64,000 nt of DNA, taken from positions 124,001-188,000 of the forward strand of contig JAEYWD010000024.1 of assembly GCA_023429135.1 (NCBI GenBank), read 5' to 3'. The stretch comes from Bacteroidota bacterium (lineage in GTDB: Bacteria; Bacteroidota; Bacteroidia; Bacteroidales; JAAUTT01). Below, piece by piece: positions 52,507-61,310 of the stretch; the first letter of the stretch is position 1, and the number at the start of each line of letters is the position of its first letter. The notes beneath the pieces are model-generated. The model was not told the origin of the DNA and did not search any database. It was given only the letters and a program-made list of their open reading frames with translations. Made by a program: the position numbers and the translations under genes.

Positions 52507-52899
52507 TTAATCCTTCTGTTCGTGGACAATTTCTATGTTTTGTAACGCCTTCTTTATTTCGTTGTCGGGCTTAAAACTTAACCGGATTTCCTTGATGTTC
52601 CGGACGGTGATTTTTTCCGCTGAGTCCTCTGTTTTAACACGGGCATGCAATCTGAAGGTGCCAAAACGTTCCATCTTTATTGTTTTACCCTGCGAGAGTA
52701 AATCCGGAATCAGATCCACCAAACCCATCATCACAATGTAGACATCAGCTTCACTTGCAGTAGAACGCTTTGCCAGAATACGGGCAACATCGAGTAGGTC
52801 AACCTGCGTTGTTCCGGTCAGTTTGGGAAACCAGATCTTTTCTCCTGATGTTCCTTCACCTGGTTTAAAGGTAGAAGCAACTTTGTAGGTAATTGACAT
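52507..52899 (-). CDS. HU-like DNA-binding protein (HU-HIG type)
   Basis: 130 residues, longer than classic HU (90). It starts with an extra 30-residue segment (MSITYKVASTFKPGEGTSGE) and then the HU-like fold: VDLLDVARILAKRSTASEADV, KTIKMERFGTFRLHARV and VRNIKEIRLSFKPDNEIK. This is the Bacteroidota HU-HIG group. It should bend or wrap DNA. Three copies of a TTTAATGNNCAT motif lie upstream, so it may control itself. Confidence 0.85.
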   Translation of the reverse strand: MSITYKVASTFKPGEGTSGEKIWFPKLTGTTQVDLLDVARILAKRSTASEADVYIVMMGLVDLIPDLLSQGKTIKMERFGTFRLHARVKTEDSAEKITVRNIKEIRLSFKPDNEIKKALQNIEIVHEQKD

Positions 52900-52928
52900 T
52901 GACTTTGGTTTTAAGATTGAATTACATA

Positions 52929-52988
52929 TTTAATGTGCATAATATAATAATTTAATGCGCATTAAACAATAGAATAATGGGCATTAAA
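52929..52988. promoter_or_regulatory. Triple TTTAATGNNCAT site upstream of the HU-like gene
   Basis: Copies at 52929-52940 (TTTAATGTGCAT), 52951-52966 (a perfect 16-bp palindrome TTTAATGCGCATTAAA) and 52977-52988 (reverse orientation, ATGGGCATTAAA). The first two are 22 bases apart, about two helical turns. No consensus promoter was found in the same gap. Likely operator cluster. Confidence 0.6.
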
Positions 52989-53052
52989 TGGTAAACAATA
53001 AATCGGGAGTTAAATCAATGTTAGGTTTCAATACGGTATATCTACTTTTCTA

Positions 53053-53081
53053 TAAAACAAAAGAGGGCACAAGGCCCTCTT
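53053..53081 (-). terminator. Terminator after yqeY
   Basis: AAGAGGGC (53061-53068) and GCCCTCTT (53074-53081) with a 5-base loop. On the minus strand it is followed by TTTTGTTTTATAG. It lies beyond the heptad element at 53137-53237 and would end the whole division cluster transcript. Confidence 0.82.
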
Positions 53082-53136
53082 CGAACTAGACAACAATCAA
53101 CGTACTACACCTATTTATAACTAATGAATATCTTTT

Positions 53137-53237
53137 AGTCGTAAGTTACAAGTCGTATGTAGTAAGACAACAGCCCAAAATACTTTACAGACTGTATGCA
53201 ACCCGTAACCTGCAACCTGCAACTCGTAACGCAACTA
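53137..53237. repeat. Inverted heptad-repeat element (site 7 of 9)
   Basis: Left arm: six units starting at 53137, 53144, 53151, 53158, 53165 and 53172, two of them AGTCGTA. Right arm: reverse-complement units ending at 53203, 53210, 53217, 53224 and 53236, mostly TGCAACC or CGTAACC. The outer right end coincides with the TAG stop of yqeY (53235-53237). Confidence 0.8.
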
Positions 53238-53684
53238 CTGCAACATCTCTTTAACTTTGGCCGAAATAACCTTTCCATCGGCTTTGCCGGAGAGTTCTTT
53301 GGCGGCGACACCCATTACCTTACCGAAATCGGCTGCGGTTTTGGCGCCAACCTTTTCGATGATGCTTTTGATAACGGCGTTCAGCTCTTCGTCGCTCATG
53401 GCTGCCGGAAGATAGGTTTCAATTACATTGGCTTCCAGGACCTCCTTATCATAAAGGTCAATACGGTTCTGCTGCTTGTAAATATCGGCCGATTCCCTTC
53501 TTTGCTTGATAAGCTTCTGAATAATTTTTAATTCAACATCAGCCGGGAGTTCATCCATACCTCCCTTTTCGGTTTTAGCAAGCAAAAAAGCTGCTTTAAT
53601 GGCACGCAATGCTTCCAGTTTATCTTTTTCTCTTGCGAGCATTGCTTTTTTTATGTCTTCGTTAACCTGATCGAATAAGCTCAT
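53235..53684 (-). CDS. yqeY: GatB/YqeY-domain protein
   Basis: 149 residues, one GatB/YqeY domain: MSLFDQVNEDIKKAMLAREK, LRAIKAAFLLAKTEK, EVLEANVIETYLPAAMSDEE and VGAKTAADFGKVMGVAAKEL. The stand-alone family is related to the tRNA-binding tail of the amidotransferase subunit GatB; its cellular role is not settled. It follows ftsZ through a repeat element (53691-53789) whose arm begins 6 bases before its ATG. Confidence 0.93.
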   Translation of the reverse strand: MSLFDQVNEDIKKAMLAREKDKLEALRAIKAAFLLAKTEKGGMDELPADVELKIIQKLIKQRRESADIYKQQNRIDLYDKEVLEANVIETYLPAAMSDEELNAVIKSIIEKVGAKTAADFGKVMGVAAKELSGKADGKVISAKVKEMLQ

Positions 53685-53690
53685 TTTATT

Positions 53691-53789
53691 AGGATTTTAG
53701 GTATTAGGTTTATAGCTATCAGGTGTTTAGGAATTCAGGCCTTAGTAGTATTCATTCCTACAGCCTATAACCTAAACACCTACAGCCTA
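53691..53789. repeat. Inverted heptad/octad-repeat element (site 8 of 9)
   Basis: Left arm AGG/AGC units at 53691, 53699, 53706, 53714, 53721, 53729, 53737 and 53744 (steps 7 or 8). Right arm CCT starts at 53757, 53764, 53771, 53779 and 53786. The arms mirror each other about 53740 within one base. The outer right end is the ftsZ TAG stop. Words resemble site 2. Confidence 0.82.
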
Positions 53790-55244
53790 ATCAACATTAT
53801 CATGTAAATACGAATTATTTGCACGTAACCTTACCTGGTTATCTTCGTCGCTGCCCAGTGTAAGTCTCGATATGTTTGCATCCTTGGAAGGTGCTGTCAT
53901 ATCAATGTTTACATTGCGACGCTGATAAGCAGGGATAAGTTCCAGCTTGTCGATGTTTGCCCGTTCATCAGTTTGGGCTAGTCCGGCCTCTTTGAACTTT
54001 TCGGTCGTCTTTTGCAGGGTTTTAATCCTTTCGGTAGCTTTTTTGGCAGTATGAACCTCGGGACTTCTTGATGTATTGTAAACCACAAAACCATTGTTGT
54101 CCGATTCCAGGCCGCCAAACTCGAGCTTACGCTGATAGGAATTGGGCTCTAAATCAAGGCTGTTGTTGTTTTTATCAACCACCTGGAAATCGAGTTCCGA
54201 ACGGTGAATCTGTGAATCGTAAAGGTGAACTTTTTCGGCTTCTTTGCGGAAGTTGTTCAGTTCCGGAATGCTGTTAGCGTTGAATCCGGTTGCAATAATG
54301 GTAACATTCACCTGATTGCCCAGGCTTTCGTCCATGCCTGCACCCCAGATTACCAAAGCATCTCTTGATAAAGAAGAAGAAATGTGATCGGTTATCTGAC
54401 CCACTTCGTCCATGCTGATTTCATCGGTGCCATAAGTAATGTTAAGCAGAACACTCTTGGCGCCAGTAATATCGTTATTGTTAAGCAGCGGTGACGAAAG
54501 TGCCATTTGTGTTGCCAGCAATGCCCGGTTTTCGCCTTCGGCAATACCCGAACCCATCAAAGCAACTCCACTGTTGGTCATTACCGTTTGAACATCGGCA
54601 AAGTCCACGTTTATATAGCCCGATACAGTAATCATTTCGGCGATTCCTTTGGCCGCAGTTGCCAAAATATTATCGGCCTTGGCAAATGCCTGTCCCAGTT
54701 TTAAGTTACCGTATATTTCGCGCAGTTTTTCGTTGCTGATGATCAGTAGCGAGTCTACATGCTCCTGTAATTCCTTAATGCCATCCACAGCCTGTTTGAG
54801 ACGCTGAGCCCCTTCAAACTGGAAGGGAATGGTAACAATGGCTACTGTAAGCAGCCCCAGCTCTTTGGCTGCACGTGCAATTACGGGAGCAGCTCCGGTT
54901 CCGGTACCGCCGCCCATTCCGGCGGTGATAAATACCATTTTGGTACTTTTCGACAGCAATTCAACAAGTTGATCCGACGATTCCAGAGCAGCCTGGCGTC
55001 CAATCTCGGGTTTATTGCCCGCACCTAACCCCTGGGTCATTTTGGCACCCAACTGAAGCTTTATGGTTACAGGACTTTTTTCCAGGGCCTGGGCATCGGT
55101 ATTGCAAATAACAAAGTTTACATCTTTAATGCCCTGCTGGTACATGTAATTTACCGCGTTGCTACCGCCGCCTCCCACACCAATTACTTTAATTATGGAG
55201 GAGCGCTCAAGCGGAAGATCGAAGGGGATAAGCTCTTCTTGCAT
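53787..55244 (-). CDS. ftsZ: Cell division protein FtsZ
   Basis: 485 residues. Tubulin-like GTPase that forms the division ring. N-terminal GGGGSNAVNYMYQQG, the tubulin signature GMGGGTGTGAAPVIA near residue 110, and NVDFADVQTVMTNSG. After the polymerisation domain (to about 325) comes a long linker of about 130 residues, usual in Bacteroidota. The very C-terminus (NNSYLHDNVD) does not show the classic FtsA-binding peptide. It lies 22 bases after ftsA. Confidence 0.97.
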   Translation of the reverse strand: MQEELIPFDLPLERSSIIKVIGVGGGGSNAVNYMYQQGIKDVNFVICNTDAQALEKSPVTIKLQLGAKMTQGLGAGNKPEIGRQAALESSDQLVELLSKSTKMVFITAGMGGGTGTGAAPVIARAAKELGLLTVAIVTIPFQFEGAQRLKQAVDGIKELQEHVDSLLIISNEKLREIYGNLKLGQAFAKADNILATAAKGIAEMITVSGYINVDFADVQTVMTNSGVALMGSGIAEGENRALLATQMALSSPLLNNNDITGAKSVLLNITYGTDEISMDEVGQITDHISSSLSRDALVIWGAGMDESLGNQVNVTIIATGFNANSIPELNNFRKEAEKVHLYDSQIHRSELDFQVVDKNNNSLDLEPNSYQRKLEFGGLESDNNGFVVYNTSRSPEVHTAKKATERIKTLQKTTEKFKEAGLAQTDERANIDKLELIPAYQRRNVNIDMTAPSKDANISRLTLGSDEDNQVRLRANNSYLHDNVD

Positions 55245-55266
55245 AGTTTATCAGGGTTTTTAGGTT

Positions 55267-56637
55267 TTACATTTTTGCACTGTTATCCTCAAACATCTCA
55301 GTCAAGGTCTTCTTTAACGAATCGATGAGCTTGTTTTTAGGTTTAACTTTTTCTTTTTCAACTTCAAATTCAACAGTTTTAGTCTTATTAACTGTGGGAG
55401 CAGGCTCAGGATTAACAGCCACAGGTTCTTCAACGGGTTTTTCAATCACCACACGTTCGGGTTGTTCCTCCCATTTCGAGTCGAGGTATTCAAAGCCTTT
55501 CATGAGCAAACCAACTGAAGTGGCAAACATGGGCTGATTGATATCGTCGCTGATGGTTCCTACCAAATGTTCGTTAGGGTAACCAATACGAACATCCATG
55601 CCGGTTTTGAAGCGAACCAACTGAGGCAGATGTTTCAGCATAGCCCCGCCACCTGTGATTACAATTCCGGCAGCAAGACGATCGGCATATTCGGAGTTTT
55701 CGATTTCGAACATTACCGCATCAAGAATTTCTTCCATGCGCGACTGGATGATGTAAGCGAGACTTTTTTCGGAGATTTCCTTCGATTCCCTGCCGGAGAT
55801 ACCAGGTATAGCGATTACTCTGTTTTCGGAGGCAAAATCGCCCAAAGCAGAGCCATGTTTCATCTTTAACAGTTCGGCCTGTTTTTCAAGAATGGAGCAT
55901 CCTTCCTTGATATCTTTGGTGATAACATAACCGCCAAAAGGAATAACCGCCGTATGACGGATAATACCATCGTGATAAACAGCAATATCGGTTGTGCCGC
56001 CGCCAATATCAACCAGTACAACACCAGCTTCCTTTTCATCCTCGGTTAAAACAGCCGCCGATGAGGCAAGCGGTTCGAGCACCAGATCCTGAAGTTGCAG
56101 ATCGACACGGTTAATGCATTTCTCAATGTTTTTAGCCGAAGAAATGTTTCCGATTACAATGTGGAAATTGGCTTCGAGACGGATCCCCGACATCCCCACC
56201 GGGTTTTTGATGCCCGTTTCGTTATCCACAATAAAGCTCTGGGGCAAAACATGAATAATTTCTTCACCTACATCGATTGGAATTTTATGCGCATCGCGGA
56301 GAAGACGCTTTACATCGTCGTGGGTAATTTCATCGTCGTACGAGTCCCGGTTGATGTATCCGCGGGTTTTCAGGCTTTTTATATGCTGGCCGGCAATACC
56401 AACAAACACTTCCCTGAATTTGATTCCGGTGCGTTGTTGCACCTCATTTACAACCTGCGAAATTGCATTTACGGTTTCTTCTATATTTTGAACCACACCG
56501 CGCTTTACGCCGGTAGAAATTGTTTTGCTTAGGCCTAATATTTCAAGTTGATTGTTAGGGTGACGTTTCCCTACAAGAGCAACAATTTTTGTTGTACCGA
56601 TGTCGATGGCGGCTACAATGTCTTTTTTCTGTATCAT
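55267..56637 (-). CDS. ftsA: Cell division protein FtsA
   Basis: 456 residues. Actin-like membrane tether of FtsZ. Phosphate 1 motif AIDIGTTKIVALVG near the start, phosphate 2 VVLVDIGGGTTDIAVY, adenosine site VITGGGAMLKHLPQLV. SHS2 domain (1C) present between. A proline/acid-rich stretch near 385-430 precedes the C-terminal basic amphipathic helix (IDSLKKTLTEMF), which should bind membrane. Four bases after ftsQ. Confidence 0.96.
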   Translation of the reverse strand: MIQKKDIVAAIDIGTTKIVALVGKRHPNNQLEILGLSKTISTGVKRGVVQNIEETVNAISQVVNEVQQRTGIKFREVFVGIAGQHIKSLKTRGYINRDSYDDEITHDDVKRLLRDAHKIPIDVGEEIIHVLPQSFIVDNETGIKNPVGMSGIRLEANFHIVIGNISSAKNIEKCINRVDLQLQDLVLEPLASSAAVLTEDEKEAGVVLVDIGGGTTDIAVYHDGIIRHTAVIPFGGYVITKDIKEGCSILEKQAELLKMKHGSALGDFASENRVIAIPGISGRESKEISEKSLAYIIQSRMEEILDAVMFEIENSEYADRLAAGIVITGGGAMLKHLPQLVRFKTGMDVRIGYPNEHLVGTISDDINQPMFATSVGLLMKGFEYLDSKWEEQPERVVIEKPVEEPVAVNPEPAPTVNKTKTVEFEVEKEKVKPKNKLIDSLKKTLTEMFEDNSAKM

Positions 56638-56641
56638 GGTA

Positions 56642-57427
56642 TTATCTTTTAGTGCAAATAACCTGTCCTTTATATTTCAGATTAATAGTTTCATATTTAT
56701 TCCATCCAACAGCGTTCAGGCCGTTGATGTAGAGAGATTCGAGGTTTTGGAATTTTTCTTCGCAGTTGCTTATGTCGCCAAACACAATTACATGCGAACC
56801 AACTCTCGGGATGAGCTCAAAATCGTAGTTATTGTTTACATAAATCTGCTGAACCTGGGCCTTCCAGAATTCATGATCCTCAATGTATTGTGCCAACTGG
56901 TAAAGTTCGGCCAGAATAGACCTTTTGCCGGATCTTTGCAACGACATTACATTCAAGGTTTTCTTTACTTCCGGCGGGGCACTTATCAAGCCGTTTGCCA
57001 CGGGCACATGCGAGGTATATTTGCCCGAGATGCGCATCAGGTAACCCTTATCGTCGATATAATAGCTTCTTCCGAGATAATCGAAAAACCTGACAATAGG
57101 ATTACGCTGCTGGATTTCAATTACCACCTTGCCCCCGGCAGTTTTAAAAATTTCGGCGTTTTCAACCGGAGTAAAGGTGTTTAGTTCAGCCTCCAGCGCC
57201 TTAAGATTTATGTTTTGAAAGTTTTTCCCGATGAGTTTTATATTTTTTGCCTGGAGCAGTTTTTCAATGTCAGCAGGTTCAATAAAGCCATTTTTTGCAC
57301 TGTCGATAATGCGCACCTCTACGGCTCTGCATACCAGCTCGCTTTGTTCTTTGGCAACAAAACTAAGGGTAACCGTAAGGTAGGCCACTATCGATAAAAA
57401 GAATAATATGTTGCGAACTTTCCGCAT
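56642..57427 (-). CDS. ftsQ: Cell division protein FtsQ/DivIB
   Basis: 261 residues. One anchor (about 5-22, VRNILFFLSIVAYLTVTLSF), then a POTRA-like domain (about 38-105, EVRIIDSAKNGFIEPADIEKL) and a beta domain with VVIEIQQRNPIVRFFD and YYIDDKGYLM, which identify FtsQ. It links the Z ring to the septal synthase complex. It starts directly after the murC stop. Confidence 0.9.
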   Translation of the reverse strand: MRKVRNILFFLSIVAYLTVTLSFVAKEQSELVCRAVEVRIIDSAKNGFIEPADIEKLLQAKNIKLIGKNFQNINLKALEAELNTFTPVENAEIFKTAGGKVVIEIQQRNPIVRFFDYLGRSYYIDDKGYLMRISGKYTSHVPVANGLISAPPEVKKTLNVMSLQRSGKRSILAELYQLAQYIEDHEFWKAQVQQIYVNNNYDFELIPRVGSHVIVFGDISNCEEKFQNLESLYINGLNAVGWNKYETINLKYKGQVICTKR

Positions 57428-58816
57428 TTAAGCCAGATTGTATTTTTTAATGAATAATTCTTTTAATGCTTTCAGATAGGTATCAATATCGCCGGCCCCC
57501 ATAGTGAGCACAATGTCCGGTTTGTCGATATTTTCCATTACCGAAAGCAGTTCCTGTTTCTTACACAGAATTTTATTACTGCTTTTCATCTTATCCAGAA
57601 TGATTTGCGAGGTAACTCCAGGAATTGGAAGTTCGCGGGCCGGATAAATATCGAGCAGAACAGTTTGGTCAAGAAGATCGAGGCTTTGTGCAAATTCTGA
57701 GGCAAAGTCGTTCGTGCGGCTGTAAAGATGCGGCTGAAAGATGCCGGTAACCTTTTTACCAGGATAAAGATCTTTGACCGATTGAATGGTGTATCTTAAC
57801 TCTTCAGGATGATGACCATAATCGTCAATCATCATGAAATTCTTATGACGGATATGAAAATCGAATCTTCGCTGAACCCCGTTGAATGAGCTGAGTGCCT
57901 TATAAATTTCCTCGTGCTTAACACCAGCCAGCAAGGCCATCGACATAGCTGCAATTGAATTTTCCACATTCAGCAAACCCGGAAATCCAAGATCCAGACC
58001 CGTAAGTTTTCCGAAGGGAGTATTCAGGTCGAAATGATATAATCCATCTTTTACCTGGATATTTTCGGCACAGAAATCAGCTTTTTCTGCAAGGCTGTAG
58101 GTAAATACCTTTATATCGCCGGGTTTACCGGGATCGAGACCTTTTTTAATTACAAGCGAGCCGCCATCTTTAATCTGAGTGATAAACTGCCAGAAAGCCT
58201 TTTTTACCTCCTCGTGTGTGCCATAAATATCCAGGTGGTCGGCATCCATCGCCGTTACAACCGCCTGTTTCGGGTAAAGCTGCAGGAATGAGCGGTCGTA
58301 CTCGTCGGCCTCGGCTACTACCCAGTTGCTGGTAGCCGAAAGTAACAGGTTTGAGCTGTAATTTTGCGAAATACCACCTAAAAAGGCGCTGCAGTCCAGG
58401 TGCGACTGTTTCAGCAGATGCGAGGTCATGGTCGAAGTGGTGGTTTTTCCATGCGTGCCGGCAATGGCTATTACATCTTTGGTTTGCGAAATCAGTCCAA
58501 GGATTTCGGCTCTTTTTTTAATGGTATAGCCGTTTTGCTTAAAGAAAGTGAACTCTTTATGATCAGCCGGAACAGCAGGAGTGAAAATCACCAGCGTATT
58601 TTCCTTCTCCTTAAAAGGCGCAGGAATAGTATTCAGATCATCGGTATAGTGAATCTGCATTCCTTCCTTTTCAAGCTGTTGGGTAAGGTTGGTGGAGGTA
58701 CGGTCGTAACCGGCAACTTTTTTACCCTGGGTATTGAAATACCTTGCCAGGGCGCTCATGCCAATGCCGCCGATACCTAGGAGATAGATGTTTTGTATGT
58801 TATTCAGGTTAATCAT
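57428..58816 (-). CDS. murC: UDP-N-acetylmuramate--L-alanine ligase
   Basis: 462 residues. Adds the first amino acid to the peptidoglycan precursor. N-terminal Rossmann GIGGIGMSALARYF, ATP loop AGTHGKTTTSTM, and the family segment MDADHLDIYG. DDYGHHPEELRYT marks MurC. Complete. It overlaps murG by 8 bases. Confidence 0.96.
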   Translation of the reverse strand: MINLNNIQNIYLLGIGGIGMSALARYFNTQGKKVAGYDRTSTNLTQQLEKEGMQIHYTDDLNTIPAPFKEKENTLVIFTPAVPADHKEFTFFKQNGYTIKKRAEILGLISQTKDVIAIAGTHGKTTTSTMTSHLLKQSHLDCSAFLGGISQNYSSNLLLSATSNWVVAEADEYDRSFLQLYPKQAVVTAMDADHLDIYGTHEEVKKAFWQFITQIKDGGSLVIKKGLDPGKPGDIKVFTYSLAEKADFCAENIQVKDGLYHFDLNTPFGKLTGLDLGFPGLLNVENSIAAMSMALLAGVKHEEIYKALSSFNGVQRRFDFHIRHKNFMMIDDYGHHPEELRYTIQSVKDLYPGKKVTGIFQPHLYSRTNDFASEFAQSLDLLDQTVLLDIYPARELPIPGVTSQIILDKMKSSNKILCKKQELLSVMENIDKPDIVLTMGAGDIDTYLKALKELFIKKYNLA

Positions 58817-59924
58817 TTATCAGTTTCAAAATTTCCTCAGCAATTCTTTTTGCCGAATCCTTTTCAGCCAGTTTTAATATATTTTGCGATAATCTGTTCA
58901 GTTCCTCAGGCTCATTGATTGTAACGAGCATCGTCTTCACCAGACTTTCTTTAGCATCAGCATCTTTCACCAGGATGGCAGCATCTTTTTTAGTGAGCGA
59001 AAGCGCATTCTGGGTTTGATGATCTTCGGCAACGTTGGGCGAAGGCACCAGAATACTGGCCTTTCCTACCAAACAAAGCTCCGAAATTGTTCCGGCTCCG
59101 GCTCTCGAAACTACCAGGTCGGCAGCAGCAAATGCCAGATCCATGCGAGAAATGAAAGCCATAGCTTTGACATTAGTAGCCCCGGATGCGTCGGTCTTTT
59201 GTTTCATCTCATCAGAATACCTGGGGCCTGTTTGCCATATTACCTGTATGTTTTCCTTTTTAAGTACATCGAGGTTTGCAGCCAGGCTGTCGTTCACCGT
59301 TCTGGCACCAAGGCTACCGCCTAGAATCAGAATGGTTTTCTTCGATTTATCCAAACTGAAGAAGTTAATTGCCTCCTCGCGCTTGCTTTCTATATTTACC
59401 AGGTCCTGACGAACAGGATTGCCGGTCATAATGATCTTTTCTTTCGGAAAAAACCTTTCCATTCCTTCGTAAGCAACACAAATCTTCGCTGCCTTCTTTG
59501 CAAGCAGCTTGTTTGTAACTCCGGCATAGGAATTCTGTTCCTGGATAACAGTGGGAATTCCTTTCTGGGAGGCAATTTTAAGCAGTGGTCCGCTTGCATA
59601 ACCGCCTACACCTACGGCCACATTGGGTTTAAAGTCTGCAATGATCCTGCGAGCCTTCACAAGGCTGTACAATAGCTTAAATACTACCTTTATATTGGCC
59701 AGGGTAAGCTTACGCTGAAAGCCGCTGATGGGTAAACCGATAATTTTATAACCCGCAGCCGGGACTTTCTCCATTTCCATGCGTCCAAGAGCTCCCACAA
59801 ACAGGATCTCCATATCGGGCCTTAAGGCCTTTAGGGCATTGGCAATGGATATTGCAGGGAAAATATGTCCCCCGGTACCACCACCGCTGATGATCACTTT
59901 TCTATGCTGCTTCTTGTTCTCCAC
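58809..59924 (-). CDS. murG: MurG transferase (lipid I to lipid II)
   Basis: 371 residues from a GTG at 59924 (GTG GAG AAC); no ATG is in frame nearby. It overlaps ftsW by 23 bases. The GT-B fold is marked by SGGGTGGHIFPAISIANAL at the start, QEQNSYAGVTNKLL, and the donor-site SRAGAGTISELCLVGKASIL. It transfers GlcNAc to lipid I on the inner membrane face. Confidence 0.95.
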   Translation of the reverse strand: MENKKQHRKVIISGGGTGGHIFPAISIANALKALRPDMEILFVGALGRMEMEKVPAAGYKIIGLPISGFQRKLTLANIKVVFKLLYSLVKARRIIADFKPNVAVGVGGYASGPLLKIASQKGIPTVIQEQNSYAGVTNKLLAKKAAKICVAYEGMERFFPKEKIIMTGNPVRQDLVNIESKREEAINFFSLDKSKKTILILGGSLGARTVNDSLAANLDVLKKENIQVIWQTGPRYSDEMKQKTDASGATNVKAMAFISRMDLAFAAADLVVSRAGAGTISELCLVGKASILVPSPNVAEDHQTQNALSLTKKDAAILVKDADAKESLVKTMLVTINEPEELNRLSQNILKLAEKDSAKRIAEEILKLIND

Positions 59925-61110
59925 TGGTTTCAGTATTTTCAGTTTCTTTTTTATCTTTTTTCACTTTGGCTTCTTTCGGCTCCTTCTGGTTTTTAATCGA
60001 GCGACTTACACTCAGGATTATTCCCAGGGAAAGGCTTGTGAACAGTTGCGACGAGCCGCCCATGCTCACCAAAGGCAGTGTTTGCCCGGTAACAGGGAAC
60101 AAATTCACTGCAACTGCCATGTTGATCATTGCCTGGAATACCAGAATCACCGTCAATCCTATTGCGAGGAATGCCGGGAACGTTCGGTCGCTTTTCCGGA
60201 CGATTATGCCCGCCCTGAAAAGAAGCCACAGATACAGGGTCATAGTTACCAATCCGCCAATCAATCCATATTCTTCGATAATGATAGCATAAATAAAATC
60301 GGAATACGGATGAGGCAAAAAATTACGTTGAGTACTGTTGCCAGGGCCTTTACCTTTAATTCCTCCAGTAGCTATCGCAATTTTGGCTTGCTCAGCCTGG
60401 AAATTCTCTTCACTCTCGCCCGAAATGTAATTCTCAATGCGGTGCTGCCAAACTTCAATACGACCTTTATGACCAGTTAAAAGCGCGATGCTGATGTACA
60501 ATCCGCCAAGCAGAACCGCGATTCCAATAAGCAGCATAATCTGTTTCAGGCGAACACGCCCAATAAACATAATGACCAGGCATGTAAAAAACAGAATGGC
60601 AGCAGTACTGAAGTTGGCTGGCAGAATCAGTACACACACCAGAGCAACTGGCAGCAAAAGAGGTACAAAAGCTTTTTTGAAATCTTTTATTTCATCCTGT
60701 TTTAACGAAAGCAACCGTGCCAGATACATGATCAGAGCCAGCTTGGCAAAGTCGGATGTCTGAATGGTTAAACCAATACCCGGAAGGGTTAACCAACGGG
60801 AGGCTTCGTTCAGATTTCGTCCGAATACAAGCGTTACCAACAGCAACGGGATGCAGATAATCAGCAGCAACTGCGACAGTTTTGAGTAAAATTGGTAAGG
60901 AATATGATGTGTAACAAATATGATCATCAAACCGATGAACATATAAGTTAAATGCTTCAACACATAATAACTCGTATTTCCATGCTGATATTTATAGGCC
61001 AGCGTTCCGGTGGCGCTATAAACAGCAAGCAGGGAGATAAGCGAGAGTGCTATAATTACACCCCAGATTACCCCATCGCCATGAAAATACTTTTTAACGT
61101 TTTCGTTCAT
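59902..61110 (-). CDS. ftsW: Septal peptidoglycan polymerase FtsW
   Basis: 402 residues, about ten membrane helices (SEDS family). Start NVKKYFHGDGVIWGVIIALSL; SFASRW-like region SRWLTLPGIGLTIQTSDFAKL; the loop with IEEYGLIGG; and the C-terminal LPLVSMGGSSQLFTSL, which is the family's key signature. The C-terminus is Lys/Glu-rich and extends about 30 residues, as in many Bacteroidota. A heptad element separates it from murD. Confidence 0.95.
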   Translation of the reverse strand: MNENVKKYFHGDGVIWGVIIALSLISLLAVYSATGTLAYKYQHGNTSYYVLKHLTYMFIGLMIIFVTHHIPYQFYSKLSQLLLIICIPLLLVTLVFGRNLNEASRWLTLPGIGLTIQTSDFAKLALIMYLARLLSLKQDEIKDFKKAFVPLLLPVALVCVLILPANFSTAAILFFTCLVIMFIGRVRLKQIMLLIGIAVLLGGLYISIALLTGHKGRIEVWQHRIENYISGESEENFQAEQAKIAIATGGIKGKGPGNSTQRNFLPHPYSDFIYAIIIEEYGLIGGLVTMTLYLWLLFRAGIIVRKSDRTFPAFLAIGLTVILVFQAMINMAVAVNLFPVTGQTLPLVSMGGSSQLFTSLSLGIILSVSRSIKNQKEPKEAKVKKDKKETENTETSGEQEAA

Positions 61111-61117
61111 ATTATTT

Positions 61118-61310
61118 AGTCGTAAGTCTTTAGTCGTAAGTCGTAAGACTTTAGGACTGAAGACTAATTCTTCTTTTATCCTTCATTTCCCTCATCCTAA
61201 ATCCTTCTCCTCAAAGGAGAAGGATTTAAAATCCAGGCTCTGCTTTACTCCCCTCTCTTTCAGGAGAGGGACCGGGGGTGAGGCTTTAACCCCGTAACCC
61301 GTAACCTCTA
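61118..61310. repeat. Compound heptad-repeat element in the dcw cluster (site 9 of 9)
   Basis: Left arm units at 61118, 61125, 61132, 61139, 61146, 61153 and 61161; three are AGTCGTA. Right arm, reverse complement, ends at 61293, 61300 and 61307 (GTAACCT type), next to the murD TAG stop (61308-61310). Between them are two GC hairpins: a perfect 13-bp stem at 61198-61210/61216-61228, and CCCTCTC/GAGAGGG at 61251-61270 with a G-rich tail like that at 1621-1664. Two repeat families are nested here. Confidence 0.75.
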
